The translations under genes were made by a program, and so were the position numbers. DNA of 64,000 nucleotides from Caulobacter sp. 602-2 (lineage in GTDB: Bacteria; Pseudomonadota; Alphaproteobacteria; Caulobacterales; Caulobacteraceae), in contig NZ_JAAKGT010000002.1 of the NCBI RefSeq assembly GCF_011043625.1, positions 496,001 to 560,000 of the forward strand. The letters are read 5' to 3'. Numbering within the stretch: position 1 is the first letter of the stretch; every line of letters begins with the position of its first letter. Below are positions 52,974 through 63,203 of the stretch, in pieces. The notes beneath the pieces are model-generated. The model made no database searches, had not been told where the DNA came from, and saw nothing but the letters and a program-made list of their open reading frames with translations.

Positions 52974-53000
52974 GGGCCGCTCGTGCTGAGCGGCCCTTTT
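52974..53000 (+). terminator. Terminator between the glutamine-rich gene and the SDR gene
   Basis: GGGCCGCTC-N5-GAGCGGCCC followed by TTTT, 6 bases beyond the stop of the upstream gene and 14 bases before the SDR start. Readthrough would set the SDR level. Confidence 0.75.
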
Positions 53001-53013
53001 CCTTGGAGCCCAG

Positions 53014-53994
53014 ATGACCCATCCCGACCGCCGCGTCGTTCTCGCAGCCGCCACCGGCGGCCTGGCCATCGCCGGAACCTCCACGGCTCAGACCCAGAAA
53101 GGCCGCCCCTTGGGAACGCCCTCTGATCCGACCACGGCCTACGCCAAGCCGCCCTTCCCCAAGCAGCAGCAGCCCTGGCCGGGCCTGACCAGCCAGATGT
53201 CGCCGCGGCCAGACCACGGCGAAACCAGCTACAAGGGTTCAGGACGGCTGCAAGGGCGCAAGGCGTTGCTGACCGGCGGCGACAGCGGCATCGGCCGCGC
53301 CGCGGCGATCGCCTTCGCCCGTGAAGGCGCGGACGTGGCCATCAACTATCTGCCGGCCGAGGAGCCCGACGCGCAGGAGGTCGCCAAGCTGATCCGCGAG
53401 GCCGGGCGCAAGGCGGTGCTGATCCCGGGCGACATCAAGGACGAGGCCTTTTGCCAGCAATTAGTCGATCGCGCCGCGGGCGAGCTGGGCGGTCTCGACA
53501 TCCTGGTCAACAACGCCGCGCGCCAGTTCTCGCGAGACTCGATTCTGGACATCACCACGGCCCAGTTCGACGAGACCTACAAGACCAATGTCTACGCCAT
53601 GTTCTGGATCACCAAGGCGGCGGTCCCGCATCTGAAGCCCGGCTCGGCGATCATCAACACCGCCTCGGTCAACGCCTATGAGCCCAGCGAGAATCTCCTC
53701 GACTACGCCTCGACCAAGGGCGCGATCATGATCTTCACCAAGGGCCTGGCCAAGCAGCTGGCCCCCAAGGGCGTGCGCGTCAACGCCGTGGCCCCCAGCC
53801 CGTTCTGGACGCCGCTGCAGGTCACCGGCGGCCAGCCTGCCGACAAGCTGCCGCAGTTCGGCGCCGACAGCCCCATGGGCCGGCCCGGCCAGCCGGCCGA
53901 GCTGGCGGGCATCTACGTCCTGCTGGCCTCCGGCGAGGCGAGCTACTCGACCGGCCAGGTCTTCGCCGCCGTCGGCGGCCGCGGCGGCCCCTAG
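53014..53994 (+). CDS. Exported short-chain dehydrogenase/reductase (YghA/general-stress type)
   Basis: 326 residues. A possible Tat-like signal with RR (DRRVVLAAATGGLAIAG) is followed by a proline-rich spacer and the Rossmann domain: cofactor site LLTGGDSGIGRAAAIA, NNAARQ, catalytic Ser in IINTASVNAYEP and YASTK. Ends SYSTGQVFAAVGG. This is the layout of YghA-type oxidoreductases, often stress-induced. Substrate unknown. Confidence 0.88.
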   Translation: MTHPDRRVVLAAATGGLAIAGTSTAQTQKGRPLGTPSDPTTAYAKPPFPKQQQPWPGLTSQMSPRPDHGETSYKGSGRLQGRKALLTGGDSGIGRAAAIAFAREGADVAINYLPAEEPDAQEVAKLIREAGRKAVLIPGDIKDEAFCQQLVDRAAGELGGLDILVNNAARQFSRDSILDITTAQFDETYKTNVYAMFWITKAAVPHLKPGSAIINTASVNAYEPSENLLDYASTKGAIMIFTKGLAKQLAPKGVRVNAVAPSPFWTPLQVTGGQPADKLPQFGADSPMGRPGQPAELAGIYVLLASGEASYSTGQVFAAVGGRGGP

Positions 53995-54031
53995 CCGCCC
54001 CCAACCGTTCTTGAACCAGGAGGAGCCAACC

Positions 54032-54259
54032 ATGTCAGGTAAGCAGAAGGTCGATCGCTGGGGCGGTCCCGGCGCCAGCCACGAGAACCGCGACAAGCCG
54101 CGGCCCGATCCCGTCGTGAAGGATCGCGACGATCCCGATCACGCCGGCCAGCACGCCCGCGTCTCCGGCGGCGGCGGCGAGCGCGATGTCCATCATGGGC
54201 ACGATCCGCAGGACAAGCGCTCGTTCGAGGCCAGCGACGGCGAAAAACGCCACGACTGA
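54032..54259 (+). CDS. Small hydrophilic stress-like protein
   Basis: 75 residues from MSGKQKVDRWGGPGASHENR. Rich in Asp, Gly, His and Arg, with HHGHDPQDKRSFEASDGEKR at the C-terminus; probably disordered. Clear AGGAGG ribosome-binding site. It follows the SDR by 38 bases and is likely co-transcribed. Confidence 0.65.
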   Translation: MSGKQKVDRWGGPGASHENRDKPRPDPVVKDRDDPDHAGQHARVSGGGGERDVHHGHDPQDKRSFEASDGEKRHD

Positions 54260-54701
54260 TCGCGAGCTGGCCGCTTCGCAGGCCCAGACGCCGTCAGGCG
54301 CAGCCTCCAGGCGAGATGCATCGCCTGAGCTCTCGATCGAACGCGACGCGGGCGCCCCGGCAGGCCGCCCGCCGATAGCTGCATTGGCGTGCTGCTGGAG
54401 AAAAAAGCGCTCGATGCCCCTCCCCTGCGACCTCGGGTCGGCGAGCCAAAGCCGTTGGGGATCTGCGCGCGTTCCAGTCAAGCCCGCCCCGTCGGCGCCT
54501 TGATCGAACGGCGACACCAGACGCCGCGATCAGATCGAGATCGAGTTGTACCAGCAGGCATTGCATCGGCCCTCTGCGGCCTGCGATGTATCTCTTTCCC
54601 ATCCCCCTCGGCGCCACGGGGTTCGGAACGGAGCGAGGGGCGGCGCACCCGCCGTCGTGGACGTGAGACCATAACGCTGAGAGATCAGGAGACGAGGAGC
54701 C
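54260..54701. other. Intergenic region upstream of the PIG-L-like gene
   Basis: No supported gene; frames are short and of odd composition. Confidence 0.4.
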
Positions 54702-55442
54702 ATGGTGACGCCGGCCGGCGAGACGGTATGGGGGGCGCTCGTCAACCAAGCCTTCACGATCGACGACAGCGTTCTGGAGGGCCTTTCCACCATGCTCGTC
54801 ATCGCACAGCACCCGGGCGATGAGACGCTTGGCTGCGGCGGTCTGCTGGCCCGCGGGGCCGAGCGTGGGCTGCGTCCTCGAGTGGCCTTCCTGGCCGACG
54901 GAGAGGGCTCCTGTCCGCGCGCGCCAGAACGACTGGCACGGCAGCGAAGATCCGAAGCGATCCGGGCGCTCGAGACACTTGGCGTGCCCAAGAGCGACGT
55001 CCTTTTCCTCGACTGGCCAGGCCACCGCCCCCGCCCCAGCGGGCTTGCCGCCTATCAGGAGACGCTGAAGGCGCTGGAAGACTGGTGCAGCGCGTTCACA
55101 CCGTGGAGCATTTGGACCCCCTGGCGCGGCGAGACGAATGTCGCTCGCATCGCCGCCGCAGAGCTCGGCGCCGACCTGCGCGGTCGACTGGCCCGTAATG
55201 TCGCGGTGATGGAATACCTGGTCTGGGGGTGGACAGATCCAGACCTCGTGCAGCGCCATGGGGCCAAGAACGTGTGGGGCTTGGCGTGCGCTGATCTCAT
55301 CGAACGCCGCCGGCGATCACTTCAAGCCCATGCCACGCAGTTGGGGCCCATGACTGATGATCAACCAAGACCTGCGCTTCCGCCCGAGATCGCCGCCTTG
55401 GTCGGGCGCCCCTTCGAGATCTTTCTCGAACGTCGCCTGTAA
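54702..55442 (+). CDS. PIG-L/LmbE-like protein with degenerate active site
   Basis: 246 residues. The fold signature is present (TMLVIAQHPGDETLGCGGLL, RPRVAFLADGEGSC, RRSEAIRALETLGV, LFLDWPGHRP), but the normal HPDDE reads HPGDE, so the general-base Asp is Gly. The later metal ligand region reads TPWRGETNVARIAA where a His would be expected. It is therefore either inactive or uses another chemistry. AGGAG ribosome-binding site. Confidence 0.75.
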   Translation: MVTPAGETVWGALVNQAFTIDDSVLEGLSTMLVIAQHPGDETLGCGGLLARGAERGLRPRVAFLADGEGSCPRAPERLARQRRSEAIRALETLGVPKSDVLFLDWPGHRPRPSGLAAYQETLKALEDWCSAFTPWSIWTPWRGETNVARIAAAELGADLRGRLARNVAVMEYLVWGWTDPDLVQRHGAKNVWGLACADLIERRRRSLQAHATQLGPMTDDQPRPALPPEIAALVGRPFEIFLERRL

Positions 55443-55917
55443 ACAAGCACTCATAGAAACTGTGGCGCTGCTTGATCAGCGGCCAAGGGCGTGCGGTTCC
55501 TCCACCGCGACTGGATGGCTCCTCGCGGACGAGCAGGTCTCATGATCCGAGCCGGCGATTTGAAGCACGGATCTGGCCAAATCCAGGATGCAAAAGGCCC
55601 TGGCGCTCGGGGGAACCTCGCCAGGGCCTAGCAGTCACGTGGTCAAAGGGGATTGACCCCCATGAAATGCTCACCGGTGCAGCTTGTTCCGCCGCTGTCG
55701 TTTCACAATCGTCGAGCGGCGCCGGGAAATCCTGCCTGCGCCTGTTCGGCGGCGTCGGCAGGGAAGAAAAGCCGCCTCGTCAGAAGCATCGGCAGCAGAC
55801 GCAGGTCCGTGCAAACCACTGCATTTGAGCCAGCTCTAGAACCCCACCATTCAATGAATACGACTTTCGAGCCTTGCGCCGGTACAGCTGACAGATCGCT
55901 GTGGAGATCAGAGCTTG
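55443..55917. other. Intergenic region with minus-strand terminator
   Basis: No gene. Contains the terminator at 55595-55629. Other frames are short and unconvincing. Confidence 0.4.
55595..55629 (-). terminator. Rho-independent terminator reading leftward
   Basis: AGGCCCTGGCG and CGCCAGGGCCT form an 11-bp perfect stem; on the minus strand it is followed by TTTTGC. It would end transcripts from the phospholipase-like gene or the receiver fragment. Confidence 0.7.
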
Positions 55918-56055
55918 CTAGCGCTTCAACCAGTCTGTGAAACGAACGGGCTTCTGCAGGCAGAGCACCCTTTCCAAGTCCGGGGGGATGATGTCCAGGT
56001 CGTACCCTGTCAAAAGGATAATGGCTACGTCGCGGTCAAAGGCCGAACGCTTCAT
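55918..56055 (-). pseudogene. Receiver-domain fragment
   Basis: RDVAIILLTGYDLDIIPPDL followed by LQKPVRFTDWLKR is the C-terminal third of a CheY-like receiver (conserved Thr in LTGY and Lys-Pro in QKPV). The phospho-acceptor Asp and N-terminal two thirds are absent. Confidence 0.6.
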
Positions 56056-56105
56056 CCAGACCAATCCGCGCAAATTGCGCTTAGAAGCGCACGTCACGCT
56101 CGTCC

Positions 56106-57848
56106 TTAAGGTTGGGCTTGGATGCGCCACTGGGCGTTGGCGTTCTTAGGGTTGCCCGTGCGCGTCAGATAAGGTTCGTCGCCCGACAGCCAGATGTACT
56201 GGTTCCAGTAGGTGTTGCGGATCGACGTGCCCTGGCCGACGCTCTGCAGGTCGTAGGTGGCCGGCTGGGTCCCGTTGCCGGGGGCGAACAGCTTCACCGC
56301 CCCGGTCAAGGCCCGGTAGTCAAGGAACAGCATCGGGTCCTGGGCGGATCGGAACATCGTGTTGGTGTTGGGCCCGATCCGGGCGAAGTCCAGCGGCGTT
56401 CCGTCGCGATTGTAGATCAGCGAGTCGGGGACCACCCCGTCCGGGGCGATCATGTACTTGCCGTTGGCCACGCTCTGGATCCGCACGACCGTGCTGGTGC
56501 TGGCCGCTTGGGTCGGGATTTGCCAGCCGGCGGGCGTCGGGCTCATGGGCGCGATTGGCCCGTTGCGCCAGCGCCAGTTGTACCAGATCCGGGTCTGCGG
56601 ATCGAACTGGTCCTCATAGCCGGGATTGGGCAGGGCGTTGTAGAGGCACTGGCGCTGGGTGTCCTGCAACTGGCGGACCGCCGAGGCTTGGTCGGTGGTT
56701 CCGAAGTCCAGTTTACTCATGCACTGGGCCTGGGTCATGCCCTTGCCGGTCTGTCCGGCGGCCAGCACGTAGGTGTCGCCACGGTTGGCGGTGTTGGCGT
56801 ACCAGCCGCGCATCTCGGTCTCGTCGTAGCTCAGCCAGTTCTTGACCAGGGTGTTGGCCTCGGCCCGGGCGGCGGCGGCGCGCTGGGCCGGCGGCAGGCC
56901 CATGGTGCGGATGAAGGCGGCCCAAAGGTCCTTGCTGGCTTCGGTCGCGACCAGAGCCGTCGGCTTCATGTTGCTGGCCTTGTAGGCGTCCCAGCTGGGG
57001 TTCAGCCGCCCGTCAACCGTGGCCTTCCAGATCACGTCGCCGCTGGAATAGTCGACGGCCACTGCCCAGTTCGAGTGGCTGTGCTGCTCGGAGCCCAGCG
57101 CGCACAAGTAGCTCTTGACCTCACGCACCTTGATGTAGTTGTCGCTGGCGATCCGCACCGTGTGCTCGGAGCTGAACGAGTCCTGGAACAGGTGCACGGC
57201 CCGGCCGAACAGGAAGTAGTTTCGGTCGACCGTCACCAGCGACGAGGTCACCCCGCCGTCATAAACCGCGATGTTCGACTTGGGCGCCGTGGCGGCGGCG
57301 ACGAAGTAGTCGACGAAGCGCTGTTGCGAGGTTTTCGCCGCGCGTACGCCACCGTCCGGACCGTTGTCGTCGTAGCGGCGCATGAAGTGATCGTACTGCA
57401 CCTCAGCCGGCTCCTGGGCCACGGCGTCCCAGCACTTCTTCGATTCGGCGACGCTGTAGCCGGCCAGGTCGACCCAGCGTTCGCCGATGATGGCGTCGTA
57501 GACGGCCTTGTAGCGCGAGGCGTAGCGGGTGTCGTTCCATCGCTGGCTGCGGATGCGCTGGGCCTCGGCCTGGCCAGGACCGTTCAGGACGGTGTTCCAG
57601 GCCTTGCCGCCGCCCACGGTCCAGCCGCGCCGCGGGTCGTTGGGGTCGGGCAGGTCGGGCGCGCTGGCCGGCGAATAGCCAAGCAGCTCGATGGCCGACA
57701 TGCGGGTCAGCCACTCGTGTCCCATCGGCACGGCGTTGATGGGCCCCAGGCTGACGCTTTGGGTGAAGGCCCCGCCCGGCACGGCCGACCCCACGCCAAG
57801 GGTGAAGGCTACGGCGGCGCCCAGCTTGCCGAGGATCGATGCGCGCAT
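56106..57848 (-). CDS. Exported zinc-dependent phospholipase C-like protein with C-terminal lectin-like domain
   Basis: 580 residues from MRASILGKLGAAVAF, a Sec signal (cleavage near VPGGA). The central region has GRAVHLFQDSFSSEHTVR, reminiscent of the metal-binding helix of bacterial phospholipases C, with HSHSNWAVAVDYSSGD and other histidines. The last 130 residues (VVRIQSVANGKYMIAPDG..., RSAQDPMLFLDYRA, WRIQAQP) look like a beta-trefoil. Substrate not established. Single gene with a terminator beyond it. Confidence 0.75.
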   Translation of the reverse strand: MRASILGKLGAAVAFTLGVGSAVPGGAFTQSVSLGPINAVPMGHEWLTRMSAIELLGYSPASAPDLPDPNDPRRGWTVGGGKAWNTVLNGPGQAEAQRIRSQRWNDTRYASRYKAVYDAIIGERWVDLAGYSVAESKKCWDAVAQEPAEVQYDHFMRRYDDNGPDGGVRAAKTSQQRFVDYFVAAATAPKSNIAVYDGGVTSSLVTVDRNYFLFGRAVHLFQDSFSSEHTVRIASDNYIKVREVKSYLCALGSEQHSHSNWAVAVDYSSGDVIWKATVDGRLNPSWDAYKASNMKPTALVATEASKDLWAAFIRTMGLPPAQRAAAARAEANTLVKNWLSYDETEMRGWYANTANRGDTYVLAAGQTGKGMTQAQCMSKLDFGTTDQASAVRQLQDTQRQCLYNALPNPGYEDQFDPQTRIWYNWRWRNGPIAPMSPTPAGWQIPTQAASTSTVVRIQSVANGKYMIAPDGVVPDSLIYNRDGTPLDFARIGPNTNTMFRSAQDPMLFLDYRALTGAVKLFAPGNGTQPATYDLQSVGQGTSIRNTYWNQYIWLSGDEPYLTRTGNPKNANAQWRIQAQP

Positions 57849-58396
57849 GATGTGTCCCCATTCGCGATCGCCCATACGACCGCTTGCCTGGAGCCGGAAA
57901 ACACAACATTGTGCATCCTTGGGATGTATTTATTTTCACACCCTCATCACGAGCATTCCCAGGCGGGACGAAGCCGATCTTTGAGCTGAGGAAGGCTGCG
58001 CTCGCGCGACACGGCGCGGACTTGCAGCGGATCACGATCGCATGCACGTTCGCTCGCTCGGGAGAGATCGCTCCAACAATACAGGTGGCCAGTTTGTCTA
58101 GCGCGCAGGGCGACAGCAGACCAAGCCAATGACATCAGCCCATCCTTCTCTGCCGAACCGGAGGTCTGTATCGCTGGCCGGGTCGCGCCAGTTGCTGCCC
58201 TTGATGCACCTCCAGGAACTGGACCTTCCGCCGCCATCTGACAGCGCGACGTTTCGCCAGGGGGAAATCACTGCGCGATCGAGAGAAGGGCCGTGCATCA
58301 GACCATCAAAAACTGTGGACAGCGATCCAGCGAAAACCAACCGGCAACCATCCTGCGCGAAAACCCCCGCATTGGATTGAGCCGAGAGGTTTGGTC
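57849..58396. other. Intergenic region upstream of the phospholipase-like and CZB genes
   Basis: Divergent promoter region. No supported gene or clear operator; several short frames only. Confidence 0.4.
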
Positions 58397-58759
58397 ATGG
58401 ATTTTCAGGAACACGCACACAACCATCACCACATCCGCGAAGCGCTCGTCGCGGCTCTGAGCGAGCGACAACCGATCGATTTGGCCGCCTTGCGATCGGA
58501 TCGTCACTGCCCCACCGGCTGCTGGATCCACGGCGAGGGCGCCCGGCGTTGGGCCGGCAACCATGCCTTCCTAGGCTTGCTGGAAAACCATCGGGCCTTC
58601 CACCAGCAGGCGGGTTTGGTTGCCGACCAAATCAATCGCGGGCAATGGTCCGAGGCTCAGAAATCGCTCCGCGATGGGTCGCCCTTCGCCTTGGCGCTTT
58701 CAGACCTTGCCGCCGCCCTAAGGCGAATGCGGGCGACGGCTGAGTCGCTTGCGGCCTAG
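58397..58759 (+). CDS. Stand-alone CZB (chemoreceptor zinc-binding) domain protein
   Basis: 120 residues from MDFQEHAHNHHHIREALV. The CZB layout is visible: N-terminal His (HNHHHIREAL), Cys in DRHCPTGCWIHGEGARRW, and paired His in LENHRAFHQQAG. In most proteins this domain is attached to a chemoreceptor or diguanylate cyclase and senses zinc or hypochlorite; here it is alone. Possibly a small zinc-responsive adaptor. Confidence 0.82.
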   Translation: MDFQEHAHNHHHIREALVAALSERQPIDLAALRSDRHCPTGCWIHGEGARRWAGNHAFLGLLENHRAFHQQAGLVADQINRGQWSEAQKSLRDGSPFALALSDLAAALRRMRATAESLAA

Positions 58760-59017
58760 CTAAGCGCGCAGTGCCAAGCCCGCTTCCGTGTCCGCCGCGT
58801 GAGGCGGAAACAGGAACCGGCCGGCGCGCGCGCCATCGCGCAGGCGAATCTCCAAGACCACAGGCTCGCCGGCGTCCGCCAGGCGATGCGCCCAGTCACG
58901 CGCGGCCTGCTCGGCCCGGGCGCCGGTGGTGAACTGCAGGGGACTGTCGCGGAAGTCGCCGCGAACGATCCAGCCGTCGCTCGACGGCTCGACAAAGATG
59001 AAACAAGGCATGGTCAT
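58760..59017 (-). CDS. Hsp20-operon small protein, DUF2188-like, copy 2
   Basis: 85 residues from MTMPCFIFVEPSSDGWIVRG, homologous over its full length to copy 1 (47136-47393), with the strongest conservation in GARAEQAARD, GEPVVLEIRLR and AGRFLFPP. Last gene of the second hsp20 operon. No known function. Confidence 0.75.
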   Translation of the reverse strand: MTMPCFIFVEPSSDGWIVRGDFRDSPLQFTTGARAEQAARDWAHRLADAGEPVVLEIRLRDGARAGRFLFPPHAADTEAGLALRA

Positions 59018-59082
59018 AACGCAAAGCAGCGAGCGGAGCGAAGTGGCGGCCGACCATCGGCTGGCCGGCCGCCCGCCCCAAC

Positions 59083-59346
59083 TCAAGAGAACAGGTCGCG
59101 GTCCAGGCGGCGCAGCGCGGACAGGACCTCGCTGAGCGGCACAGGCGCGGGCGTTCCCAAGAGCCATCTCTGACTGGGCCGATGCTCGACCGCGCTCGCA
59201 TCGGAAGCCCAGGCCGCCAGGATTTCGCGCTTTTCGGCGAGATCGAGATCCTGATCCTTCAGCACCTCCAAGGGGTGGAGGAAGCCGACCGCCGGCCGAA
59301 CGGGCCATGGCCGAGCCCGATCTTTCGCATGGGTATGCGTGCGCAT
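59083..59346 (-). CDS. Conserved 87-residue hsp20-operon partner, copy 2
   Basis: Starts at ATG 59346 (AAGGAG upstream) with MRTHTHAKDRARPWPVRPAV. Nearly identical to copy 1 over VGFLHPLEVLKD to the end. It follows the second Hsp20 stop by 10 bases. The longer upstream frame is within hsp20. Confidence 0.8.
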   Translation of the reverse strand: MRTHTHAKDRARPWPVRPAVGFLHPLEVLKDQDLDLAEKREILAAWASDASAVEHRPSQRWLLGTPAPVPLSEVLSALRRLDRDLFS

Positions 59347-59356
59347 GGCCAGCTCC

Positions 59357-59839
59357 TTACGCGGCCTTGCGCGTCTTGGCCGGCTTGAGCTCCAGCGCCT
59401 GCTGGCGCGCGCCGACCCCGATCGCAATCTGCTTGGGCTTCAAGGCCTCGGGCACCTCGCGGACCAGATCGATCGACAAGACGCCATGGGCATGGACGGC
59501 GTCCTTGACCACGACATAGTCGGCCAGCTCGAACCGGCGCTCGAACGCGCGGTGGGCCAGGCCCTGGTGAAGGAAGGTTCGCGCGCCCTGGTCTTCGTTC
59601 GCCGCCCTTCGGCCCTTGATCACCAGGAGGTTCGGCTGGGCCACGACCTCGAGATCCTTCGGCGCGAAGCCCGCGACCGCCAGCGAAATGCGGTAGGCGG
59701 TCTCGCCGGTTTTCTCGATGTCGAACGGAGGATAGCTGGCGCTCGCCTCGGTGCGGAGCGCGGTCTCGACGAGATCGACCATGCGATCCACACCGATCAT
59801 GGAGCTGTAGAGAGGGCTGAAATCAAAAACAGTGCTCAT
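59357..59839 (-). CDS. Small heat-shock protein Hsp20, copy 2
   Basis: 160 residues from MSTVFDFSPLYSSMIGVDRM. Alpha-crystallin core with PPFDIEKTGETAYRISLAVA, GFAPKDLEVVAQPNLLVIKG and HAHGVLSIDLVREVPEALKP. Same length and organisation as copy 1; the C-terminus differs (KTRKAA against SSRAAA). The internal ATG was chosen for the same ribosome-binding-site reason as copy 1. Confidence 0.92.
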   Translation of the reverse strand: MSTVFDFSPLYSSMIGVDRMVDLVETALRTEASASYPPFDIEKTGETAYRISLAVAGFAPKDLEVVAQPNLLVIKGRRAANEDQGARTFLHQGLAHRAFERRFELADYVVVKDAVHAHGVLSIDLVREVPEALKPKQIAIGVGARQQALELKPAKTRKAA

Positions 59840-59845
59840 TTCCAT

Positions 59846-59930
59846 CTCCTCGAAAGCAAGTTGGACATGAGGGGCGCCGAGCCACGCGCTATGCGCCCCA
59901 GGGCCAGGCCCTGTCGGCGCCCGGCAAGCA
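59846..59930 (-). promoter_or_regulatory. ROSE-type RNA thermometer of hsp20 copy 2
   Basis: The same UUGCU-UUCG-AGGAG end (59859-59846) as copy 1, and a similar leader containing GGCGCC arms. Confidence 0.8.
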
Positions 59931-59936
59931 GGCGAT

Positions 59937-59965
59937 GAATTAGGACACGGCCGAAACGCGTCAAG
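59937..59965 (-). promoter_or_regulatory. RpoH promoter of hsp20 copy 2
   Basis: CTTGAC (59965-59960), 15 bases, CCTAATTC (59944-59937); identical boxes and spacing to copy 1. Confidence 0.75.
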
Positions 59966-60060
59966 ACGCTCGCATCAGAAATTTTTCGATCCGTGAACCA
60001 AGGTGTCACCGGGCCCAAAGCCAAGGCGGAGCCGAGCCACCGCGCATGGCTTGCCGGGGG

Positions 60061-60327
60061 CTAATGCAGCGAGATCACGCCATTGACGGCTCGCCACTCC
60101 GACGGACCGATCAATCGATGGTGGGCGACCTGGACCGAGTGCAGCGCGGCTTCGATCTCGCGCCGCCAATGGTCGAGAAAGGCCTGCAGCATGGGAAAGC
60201 GCGGAGCAAGGTCGTATTCCTGCCAGACGTAGAGCTGAAGCACGGCCGGATAGTCGAGCCGATAGTAGTGGATTTGGGCGGTCGCCAGGCCGTAGCCGTC
60301 GAGCTGCTTGAGAAAATCCCTGTCCAT
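60061..60327 (-). CDS. usg: Usg-family protein
   Basis: 88 residues. QLDGYGLATAQIHYYRLDYP, LQLYVWQEYDLAPRFPMLQ and HSVQVAHHRLIGPSEWRAVN are the Usg signature, a small alphaproteobacterial family originally noted next to the trp region. Function unknown. Here it sits between hsp20 and groES. Confidence 0.9.
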   Translation of the reverse strand: MDRDFLKQLDGYGLATAQIHYYRLDYPAVLQLYVWQEYDLAPRFPMLQAFLDHWRREIEAALHSVQVAHHRLIGPSEWRAVNGVISLH

Positions 60328-60557
60328 GGGCGGCGTCCTCAGGCGATAGCGACCAGGCGCTTGGCGTTAGAGACACGGGCGCGGGGCAAATCGAACCTCC
60401 TGTTCTTTGATCCTTTCCCGTCAGCGAACGCCGATCTGGCGCATTCGCGTGCGCTGATTTTTTGGCCCAGGCGCTGGAAGCGTCAAGCCGTCAGGGACCA
60501 TCGCAAACGGCCGCCAGGGGCGGATCCAACCCCGTCGAAAAATTTTCACCGCGGGCT

Positions 60558-60585
60558 CTTGAAGCCTCTTCGGCGCCGCCTAGCT
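60558..60585 (+). promoter_or_regulatory. RpoH promoter of groESL
   Basis: CTTGAA, 15 bases, CCTAGCT. Same pattern as the two hsp20 promoters; lies 68 bases before groES. No CIRCE element was seen. Confidence 0.65.
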
Positions 60586-60653
60586 TGACGTCCGTCCGCT
60601 AGGTGCGAGCCCGGTGGACCCATCACATTCTGTTTTGCATCTGGAGGTTATGC

Positions 60654-62640
<1,987 letters not shown>

Positions 62641-62667
62641 TCATCGCGCCTAGCGGACGCTAACTTC

Positions 62668-62694
62668 GAGGGGCCTTCGGGCCCCTCTTTCTTT
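62668..62694 (+). terminator. groEL terminator
   Basis: GAGGGGCC-TTCG-GGCCCCTC followed by TTTCTTT. Stable stem with a UUCG loop 28 bases after the groEL stop. Confidence 0.9.
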
Positions 62695-62706
62695 GGTTGA
62701 AGTCCG

Positions 62707-63012
62707 CTACTCCAAAGCGTCAGGGGCCAACCGCTTGACGGTCCTGCCAGCGCCATTTGCGGACATTGCGTCGGCACCAAGAACACGACGCTCTTGGGCC
62801 CGGCGCGCCAATAGCCGACTTTGGATCACCTCCGAGAACACGACTTCGGCGCTCAGGTGGCGCACGCGCCTCGGGCCGAGAGCATCCAATCGCGCCGCGC
62901 GCCAAACTTCCTCTGTAGATGTCATCAAATCAGCCGGTCGTTTCTCAGGCCCGATGCGATGCGGCAGATCGTCGCTAGAAATCTTCACGTTCGTGTCGGG
63001 GGTTTCCCGCAT
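62707..63012 (-). CDS. Hypothetical small protein
   Basis: 101 residues from MRETPDTNVKISSDDLPHRI; the body (KRPADLMTSTEEVWRAARLD, HLSAEVVFSEVIQSRLLAR) is helical and charged and may start internally. No family recognised. Confidence 0.5.
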   Translation of the reverse strand: MRETPDTNVKISSDDLPHRIGPEKRPADLMTSTEEVWRAARLDALGPRRVRHLSAEVVFSEVIQSRLLARRAQERRVLGADAMSANGAGRTVKRLAPDALE

Positions 63013-63203
63013 AGCGCGAAATCAGGTCAATATTCTCCATCATCAAATTCTCTGAACAGAAAATAGCTACCTTTAATTGAGAACAAGCAACCCAAATCGG
63101 GCTCGATTTTCTAAGACCGCGACAAATCACGCCTTCGAATTTTACCGTTCGTTGACCCCAGTTCGCTTCCTTTGCGCGAAAGCTTGACCTCGGAGGAAGC
63201 GCG

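Noticed and set aside
56112..57989. Open plus-strand frame of 625 codons
   Set aside because: Antisense shadow of the phospholipase-like gene, with no recognisable domain.
60380..60650. CIRCE element upstream of groES
   Set aside because: No TTAGCACTC-N9-GAGTGCTAA or close variant; only the RpoH promoter is seen.
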